From assembly GCA_035946955.1 (NCBI GenBank), contig DASYYE010000408.1:1-18280 (forward strand): a DNA stretch of 18,280 nt, read 5' to 3'. The position numbers and the translations under genes were made by a program. This DNA is from DASYYE01 sp035946955. GTDB taxonomy: Bacteria; Actinomycetota; Actinomycetes; Streptosporangiales; Streptosporangiaceae. The notes under the pieces are model-generated. The model searched no databases and was not told the DNA's origin. It saw nothing but the letters and a program-made list of their open reading frames with translations. Positions 13,747-18,280 of the stretch are shown here, piece by piece. Position 1 is the stretch's first letter. The number at the start of each line of letters is the position of its first letter.

Positions 13747-15027
13747 GTGCCGGGACTCGCCGCCGCCGCAGCGGTAGCTGCGCTCGCGTGGGCCTATCTG
13801 CTGGTCGGACACGGCTGGTACTGGCGTACCAGTTGCCGGCTGCCGCCTGATGGCGAAGCACCGGGTGGAGAGGCTGCCTCGCGAGGCCCTGGAGTCTGGC
13901 CGAGCGTGACGGCGGTGGTTCCGGCCCGCGACGAAGCGGCCATCCTGCCGGAAACCCTGCCGGCGCTGCTGGTCCAGGACTACCCAGGGCCGCTGCGTGT
14001 GGTGCTTGTGGACGACGGCAGTTCCGACGGCACAGCAGCGGTTGCCCAGGCGCTTGGCCGCGCCCACCCAACGCCCGCCCTGCGGGTGGTCCGGGGGACT
14101 CCACCGCCGCTGGGGTGGGCAGGCAAGGTATGGGCGATGTCGCAGGGGGTTGCGGCCGCGGGCGAGAGCGGGTACCTGCTGTTCACCGACGCCGACATCG
14201 CCATGGCGCCCACGGCGGTCACGGACCTGGTGCGGGCCGCCCTGGCCGATGACCGGGCACTGGTGTCCCAGATGGCCCTGCTGCGGGCATGGTCGGACTG
14301 GGAACGCTGGGTCGTTCCCGCGTTCGTGTACTTCTTCGCCCAGCTCTACCCCTTCTGGCGGGTGGCCAGGCCGGGCGGGCGGACCGCCGCGGCGGCCGGC
14401 GGCTGCATGCTCGTACACGCCGCCACACTGGCCAGTGCGGGCGGTCTTGACCGGATCCGCGGTGCCCGCATCGACGACATCGCCCTGGCCCGGCTGCTCA
14501 AGCGCGGGCCGGTGCGGGCCCGCTGCTGGCTCGGGTTCACCACCCAGGTGCGCAGCGTACGGCCTTACCCCCGGCTCGCTGACCTGTGGGACATGGTGGC
14601 GCGCAGCGCCTACACCCAGCTGAGGCACTCGCCGCTGCTGCTGGCGGGCACGGTCGTGGGCCTGGTGTGGCTGTACCTGCTGGCGCCCGTGGCCGCCGTC
14701 ACGGGGCTCGCGTGGTGGGTGACGGGGGAGGGTGGCCGCTTGGTGGGCCTCTTCGGGTGGGCTGGGATCCTCGCCTGGGTACTCATGACCGTCAGTTACG
14801 TCCCTGTGCTCCGCCTGTACCGGCTCTCGGTGTGTCGCGCCCCCGCGCTGCCCGTCATCGCCGCGCTGTACGCCGCGATGACGGTGGACTCCGCGCGCCG
14901 CCACCGTGCGGGACGCGGTGGTGAGTGGAAGGGGCGGGTCGCCCACACCATCAATGGTGCTGGTGATTCTGCCGGGGATTTTGTGGTACCTAGCCGGCGA
15001 TTCTGGGACGCGCTGCGCCGCAGGTAG
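13747..15027 (+). CDS. hpnB: HpnB-like hopanoid-associated family 2 glycosyltransferase
   Basis: The 426-residue protein has an N-terminal membrane helix (about 2-22), a GT-A domain with VTAVVPARDEAAILPETL, VVLVDDGSSDGTA, GWAGKVWAMSQG and the DxD metal motif FTDADI (D148, D150), then an acceptor/catalytic region RGARIDDIALARLLK (D243, D244). Three or so C-terminal hydrophobic segments follow (about 295-320, 330-355, 368-384), then a WKGRV tail. This arrangement, including AAAAGGCML and QLRHSPLLLAGT, matches the hopene-associated glycosyltransferase HpnB, thought to act on hopanoid or lipid sugars at the membrane; its exact substrate is not established. The GTG start has only a weak GAAG (13735-13738). 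The last ~30 residues extend past the usual end. A related carotenoid-type glycosyltransferase is the main alternative. Confidence 0.82.
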   Translation: MPGLAAAAAVAALAWAYLLVGHGWYWRTSCRLPPDGEAPGGEAASRGPGVWPSVTAVVPARDEAAILPETLPALLVQDYPGPLRVVLVDDGSSDGTAAVAQALGRAHPTPALRVVRGTPPPLGWAGKVWAMSQGVAAAGESGYLLFTDADIAMAPTAVTDLVRAALADDRALVSQMALLRAWSDWERWVVPAFVYFFAQLYPFWRVARPGGRTAAAAGGCMLVHAATLASAGGLDRIRGARIDDIALARLLKRGPVRARCWLGFTTQVRSVRPYPRLADLWDMVARSAYTQLRHSPLLLAGTVVGLVWLYLLAPVAAVTGLAWWVTGEGGRLVGLFGWAGILAWVLMTVSYVPVLRLYRLSVCRAPALPVIAALYAAMTVDSARRHRAGRGGEWKGRVAHTINGAGDSAGDFVVPSRRFWDALRRR

Positions 15028-15048
15028 GCGCAGATATTGTTGCAGTGA

Positions 15049-15076
15049 GTGACATCATGATTACCCGTGGTAAAGT
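15049..15076 (+). promoter_or_regulatory. Candidate promoter for the first secreted paralog
   Basis: GTGACA (15049-15054) and TAAAGT (15071-15076) are separated by 16 bp and resemble -35 and -10 hexamers of a housekeeping sigma factor. A short inverted repeat TTACC-CGT-GGTAA (15061-15073) overlaps the -10 and might be an operator. A transcript from here would have a leader of about 135 nt before ATG 15220. Confidence 0.35.
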
Positions 15077-15219
15077 GCTGCACGGATTCGACGGGGGCGG
15101 GCTCAGCGCCACAAGGAAGCACCACGGACGCAAGCCCGGGACCGGCCTGCGCGTCACCGCCTCAGGCCATCACTGGTCAGACCCTGGCCCCGCAGTCACA
15201 CACGAAAGGACCCATAAGG

Positions 15220-16152
15220 ATGCGCAAACGCATCAGCAGGGCGCTCCTCACCGCCGCGGCGGCTGGGGCCACCATCACCACGCTAGGTTTCGCAGCGGCC
15301 AGCCCAGCGGGCGCGTCAGCCGCGCACAGGTACTTCACTCCGACTGGCGGGACACCGATCGCGACCAACGCGAACTGCCACCTCTCGTCGCCCCCGGTCC
15401 CGGCCGACAACTGCGGGATGGCCGGCTACCAGGCCAGCGGACGGGACTTCCGCTTCGCTCAGGCGCTGGTCACCGTCCCAAACCACGTGGCTAACAAGTT
15501 CACGGACCCAGTGCTGTATGTGGCCCTCGACGGTTCAGGGACGGCCACGTACCAGTTCACCCGGGTCGGTGTCGCGCCGTGCCCCTCCGGCGGGACCGCG
15601 GCTATCGTGCCTGGCCACGTCATTTTCTGCCCGGCGAGCACGAGCAACTGGGTGGCTTTCTCCGCCATCGCTGGCGCACAGGGCTCGACCGTCAACGTCT
15701 TCCCGATCTCTTCCGTCTGCGAGGGTGACGGCGTGTCCGTGAGCGCCTACCTCGTGCCGACCGGCAACGGGGTGCACACCGTGATCAGCATCCCGTGCAC
15801 CGGTGCCACCTTCAACAACAACTACACGGTGAGCGGGCCGGTGTACACCAGGGCACAGGCGCTGGCGGACTGGACCACGACCGTGGAGAACGGCGGCGCG
15901 CAGCCGCTCCCGGCCGTCCCGGGCGCAAAGGTCCGCGACGCCCAGTTCTTCCAGGGGCGGTTCACGACCGTGAGCGGTGCCCAGGGCACCTTCAACGGCC
16001 CATGGTCGCTGAACGCCTTGGAGGCCACGAGCAACGGCCACCTTCCCCCGATGGGCACGCTGATCGGCCAGCCGAGTTTCCTCTGGAATGACGGGAACAG
16101 CTTCAACGGCCTGGGCGATGACGCCTTCGGTGTGTGGCGCTTCCCGTTCTGA
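15220..16152 (+). CDS. Secreted protein of unrecognised family, paralog 1
   Basis: 310 residues with a clear export signal: MRKRISR, a hydrophobic stretch LLTAAAAGATITTLGFAAA and an A-G-A-S-A cleavage region (about residues 30-35). The mature part has motifs shared with the next gene: GYQASGRDFRFAQALVTVP (69-87), AQALADW (212-218), FTTVSGAQGTFNGPW (248-262), PSFLWNDG (285-292) and a final FGVWRF. It is rich in Gly, Ser, Thr and Val with several Cys, suggesting an extracellular beta-rich fold with disulfides. No enzyme motif is recognised. ATG 15220 has GAAAGGA (15204-15210, 9-nt spacing); longer in-frame starts would bury the signal peptide. A strong hairpin follows the stop. Function unknown. 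Confidence 0.88.
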   Translation: MRKRISRALLTAAAAGATITTLGFAAASPAGASAAHRYFTPTGGTPIATNANCHLSSPPVPADNCGMAGYQASGRDFRFAQALVTVPNHVANKFTDPVLYVALDGSGTATYQFTRVGVAPCPSGGTAAIVPGHVIFCPASTSNWVAFSAIAGAQGSTVNVFPISSVCEGDGVSVSAYLVPTGNGVHTVISIPCTGATFNNNYTVSGPVYTRAQALADWTTTVENGGAQPLPAVPGAKVRDAQFFQGRFTTVSGAQGTFNGPWSLNALEATSNGHLPPMGTLIGQPSFLWNDGNSFNGLGDDAFGVWRFPF

Positions 16153-16165
16153 CCTGATCCGGCAC

Positions 16166-16212
16166 GTGGGTGCTGGCCAGACCGGCCCCGCCCGGGGCTG
16201 GCCAGCACCCAC
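16166..16212 (+). terminator. 15-bp perfect hairpin after paralog 1
   Basis: GTGGGTGCTGGCCAG (16166-16180) pairs perfectly with 16198-16212 around a GC-rich 17-nt loop. It begins 14 bp after the stop at 16152 and lies before the ribosome site of paralog 2. There is no U-tract, as often in high-GC actinomycetes. It may terminate or protect the 3' end of the first message, lowering read-through into paralog 2. Confidence 0.6.
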
Positions 16213-16268
16213 TGCCATGTCTGGGAGTTCCCGTCTGGCAGTTCCCGTCTGGCCGGAAGGAGCACATC

Positions 16269-17081
16269 GTGGGCTGGATCTCCACCCGTGGGCTGTTCAT
16301 GGCCGGGGGGAGCGTCGCACTGGCAGGCCTGCTGACCGCCGCACCGGCCGGTGCCGCACCGGCCAGCGCCGCGGCGGTGCCGGCAGTGGCCCGGCAGGCG
16401 GGTTATGTGGCGACCGGGAGCACCTTCCGGTACGTCCAGGCGGTGATCATGGTGCCGGGCCTGCCGTGTACGGCTGGCGCGGACATGCCGCGGCTGTACG
16501 TCACCCTCGCCGGGCCTGGTGAGGACGCCCGCGCCGGGGTGCTGTGCGAGGGCAGCGGGCCGTGGCGCGGTTTCGTCCAGGTCAGTGACTCGGCGTGGCG
16601 CGCGCCTGTGTTCGCGGCCTTCGCGCTGCCGGGCGTGCGGCCGGGGCAGGGCGTGTTCGCCAGCGTCTATGCCGGTACCCGGGGAAGCGCCCAGTGCTCG
16701 CTCACCCTGCCGGACGGGGCAACGGTTGGCCGGGCCGTCCAGCTCCCCGGTCGTGTGTTCACTCAGGCCGGAGCCCTCGCCGACTGGGCGGGGGCGGGGG
16801 GACTCCCGGCCGCTCCTGTGCCTGCCCAGCAGGTCAGGGTGACAAGGTTCCTGTCAGGCGCGATCACCACCGAGACCGGCCAGCGCGGCGTGTTCACCGG
16901 GCCCTGGACGAAGAAGGGAAAGCTCTCCAGGCTCCCCTGGGCCTTGCGGCGCTACGAGGTCGCTGCCGCGGGGCGGGGCGGCCACCCGGCCACGGCCGCG
17001 CCTAGTTACCTGTGGAGCGACGGAACCCAGAGCGTGTTCGGCTCACGGGGCAACGCCTTCGGCATCTGGCTCCACTCCTGA
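16269..17081 (+). CDS. Secreted protein of unrecognised family, paralog 2
   Basis: 270 residues. An N-terminal signal-like sequence (GWISTRGLF, then a hydrophobic run to LLTAAPAGAAP, cleavage near residue 30) is followed by motifs shared with the preceding gene: GYVATGSTFRYVQAVIMVP (45-63), PRLYVTL, GALADW (168-173), ITTETGQRGVFTGPW (199-213), PSYLWSDG (245-252) and a final FGIW. The pair therefore arose by tandem duplication and diverged strongly. The GTG start at 16269 is chosen because GGAAGGAG (16255-16262) lies 6 nt before it; an upstream in-frame extension would include the hairpin. The stretch PVPAQQVRV corresponds to PAVPGAKVRD in paralog 1. Function unknown. Confidence 0.85.
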   Translation: MGWISTRGLFMAGGSVALAGLLTAAPAGAAPASAAAVPAVARQAGYVATGSTFRYVQAVIMVPGLPCTAGADMPRLYVTLAGPGEDARAGVLCEGSGPWRGFVQVSDSAWRAPVFAAFALPGVRPGQGVFASVYAGTRGSAQCSLTLPDGATVGRAVQLPGRVFTQAGALADWAGAGGLPAAPVPAQQVRVTRFLSGAITTETGQRGVFTGPWTKKGKLSRLPWALRRYEVAAAGRGGHPATAAPSYLWSDGTQSVFGSRGNAFGIWLHS

Positions 17082-17084
17082 ACC

Positions 17085-17118
17085 GACCTGGGCGAGGCCG
17101 AGCGGCCCCGCCCAGGTC
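17085..17118. terminator. Bidirectional hairpin between paralog 2 and the convergent gene
   Basis: GACCTGGGCG (17085-17094) and CGCCCAGGTC (17109-17118) are perfect 10-bp arms; inside, GGCC (17096-17099) and GGCC (17104-17107) add four pairs around a GAGC loop. It starts 3 bp after the stop of paralog 2 and lies 42 bp beyond the minus-strand stop at 17160, so it can serve both convergent transcripts. Confidence 0.6.
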
Positions 17119-17159
17119 AGCGCCAAATCCAGTGGCGTGTCAGGTCCCAGCGTGGTGTG

Positions 17160-18280
17160 TCAGCCCGCCGGGCACGGAACTGTCGAGAGGTTCTGCCGGT
17201 AGTCGTTCAGCCGTTTGGTGACGAGCCCAAACGGGGCGGTCGGGTAGGAGATCACCCGGATCGGCCCGAATTCGGCGTGGGCGCTGCCGCCAAAGGTGTT
17301 GGTGGTGCCCGGGATGTAAGGTCCGCCCTCCTGCCACATGCACCCGCTCGGGGTCGACCGGGTCGTGTAGAAGGGGTAGAAGTTGGAGTTTGGCGGCGGG
17401 TTAACGCACCCGAGACCTGGGATCGGGTCCCGGGGGTTCTGCACGTGCCGCTGGCATGGCGTCACGACATTGAACGCAGTGTCACTCGACTCGTCGCGTG
17501 AGATGTCCGACTCGAACGACATCGACGTGTAGTTCGTCCCGCCCGTGGTGGGGCTGGAGAACAGCTCAGAGGTCGGGTGGAGCAGCGCGTCCGCGGTTGG
17601 GTTGCTGACCGAGCCGGGCCAGTTGAAGCCGTATGGCACGCCGTCGAAGTCGCCGTCGGTATTGAGGCAGCCTCCGATCCGCACCGTGAGCGATGCCGTC
17701 CCGGGCAGGCAGAACACGTCATCGCCCGAGGGGTCTGGCCCGGCGTTGTCACCGTCATTGGTGTCGGAGCCCAGCGGCTGGAGGCAGGTGTTGAGCGCGT
17801 CAGTGCCCACCTTGCCGCAGTACTCGAAGTGGCCGATCTCGTCAGAGAAGGAGATGTTGTAGGTGTGCGCGGCGTTGACATTGCGGGTCATCGGCGATGA
17901 GGTGCTGAACTCCGGGTGGAAGTTGTACGGGGTCACCGTGCAGGTGCTTGCGCTCGGGTCGAACACCACATTGGCGAACCCGTTGGCCATGCCCGCGGTC
18001 ATCGACCCGGTGGTGTGCGTGGTGTTGTCGTTTACTTGCGTGCGCAGGCCATTTGGGGTGTCGAACAAGTGGACTGTAAGAGAGTCACCGGAGTTCATCA
18101 GGAAGTCCTGGGACGGCACCGGGATGAAGTGCTGCGGTGACGCCGGGCTGCCCGGTGCGGTCGCGACACCGTTCTTGGTGAGGAAGTCGAAGTTGACGTA
18201 CTCGGGGCCGACTGTGTTGAGGCACGCGGTGTTGTTGAACTGGCCGGTGTTCTCGTTGTCGGAGAACGTGTCGATGGTCA
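17160..18280 (-). CDS. Large secreted-type protein of unrecognised family (5'-partial)
   Basis: The minus-strand frame is open from the right window edge to a TGA at 17160-17162, giving at least 373 residues. A GTG at 18119 is an in-frame valine in continuous similar-looking sequence, not the likely start; codons upstream read on through FDFLTKNGVATAP and PQHFIPVPS. Composition is rich in Asn, Thr, Ser, Asp, Gly, Phe and Cys, with motifs FSDEIGHFEYCG, DGDFDGVPYGFNWPG, MWQEGGPYIPG and FGGSAHAEFGP. At least eight cysteines and few Lys suggest an exported, disulfide-bonded, beta-rich protein; the signal peptide would be outside the window. I do not recognise a named domain. It is convergent with the secreted paralogs. 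No function is proposed. Confidence 0.8.
   Translation of the reverse strand, partial: TIDTFSDNENTGQFNNTACLNTVGPEYVNFDFLTKNGVATAPGSPASPQHFIPVPSQDFLMNSGDSLTVHLFDTPNGLRTQVNDNTTHTTGSMTAGMANGFANVVFDPSASTCTVTPYNFHPEFSTSSPMTRNVNAAHTYNISFSDEIGHFEYCGKVGTDALNTCLQPLGSDTNDGDNAGPDPSGDDVFCLPGTASLTVRIGGCLNTDGDFDGVPYGFNWPGSVSNPTADALLHPTSELFSSPTTGGTNYTSMSFESDISRDESSDTAFNVVTPCQRHVQNPRDPIPGLGCVNPPPNSNFYPFYTTRSTPSGCMWQEGGPYIPGTTNTFGGSAHAEFGPIRVISYPTAPFGLVTKRLNDYRQNLSTVPCPAG

Noticed and set aside
12281..14104. Long minus-strand open frame of about 600 codons antisense to the flotillin gene
   Set aside because: It is the complementary frame of a strongly biased, high-GC coiled-coil gene; the translation is low in complexity with no domain, and it spans an intergenic repeat region.
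13447..14946. Minus-strand open frame of about 500 codons antisense to hpnB
   Set aside because: The plus strand carries a clear glycosyltransferase; the antisense product is Pro/Arg/His-rich shadow sequence.
15083..15219. c-di-AMP (ydaO-type) riboswitch in the leader of the first secreted paralog
   Set aside because: The leader length is suitable and a GGACGCAAGCCCGGGACC-like stretch caught the eye, but the conserved core elements of that riboswitch class are not recognisable.
15220..17081. Eqolisin (G1) peptidases
   Set aside because: Secreted, beta-rich and containing a conserved Gln near FR--Q, but the expected catalytic Glu context and other family motifs are not found.

Overview
This is a very GC-rich, densely packed segment with GTG and TTG starts, overlapping stop/start codons, SpoIIE-type phosphatases and Sec/Tat-like secreted proteins. 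It looks like a chromosomal piece of an actinomycete (Actinomycetota). The gene order hpnC-hpnD-hpnE-prenyl transferase-shc-hpnG-hpnH is the one known from Streptomyces and relatives; genus cannot be decided from the sequence alone.

Layout. 1-172: C-terminal tail of a PP2C/SpoIIE-like phosphatase. 173-717: a non-coding stretch with two tandem operator-like repeats (211-270) and nested inverted repeats just before the first hopanoid gene. 718-9596: a tightly coupled plus-strand operon for hopanoids: HpnC, HpnD and HpnE (FPP to squalene), a polyprenyl diphosphate synthase (FPP supply), squalene-hopene cyclase, a protein fusing HpnG (adenosylhopane nucleosidase) to IspH (last step of the MEP isoprenoid pathway), and HpnH (radical SAM adenosylhopane synthase). 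9633-11750 (minus): a PAS-GAF-PP2C-HATPase regulator convergent with hpnH. 12042-13450: a soluble NfeD-like OB-fold protein and a flotillin (SPFH protein). 13501-13695: a mosaic of short direct and inverted repeats. 13747-15027: an HpnB-like membrane glycosyltransferase. 15220-17081: two tandem paralogous secreted proteins of a family I do not recognise, each followed by a strong hairpin. 17160-18280 (minus, partial): another unrecognised secreted-type protein.

How it may work together. The operon makes its own C5 precursor (IspH), polymerises it, makes squalene, cyclises it to hopene and adds the adenosyl-derived side chain. The flotillin/NfeD pair is bracketed by hopanoid genes (hpnH upstream, hpnB downstream). 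Hopanoids order bacterial membranes and flotillins organise ordered membrane microdomains, so the window reads as a possible 'raft island' in which lipid and scaffold are encoded together. This functional link is inference from gene order.

Most noteworthy details: the in-frame HpnG-IspH fusion that still carries a ribosome-binding-site-like sequence and GTG at the junction; a near-perfect 52-bp palindrome inside the hpnE reading frame; the hopanoid-flotillin neighbourhood; and the tandem secreted paralogs.
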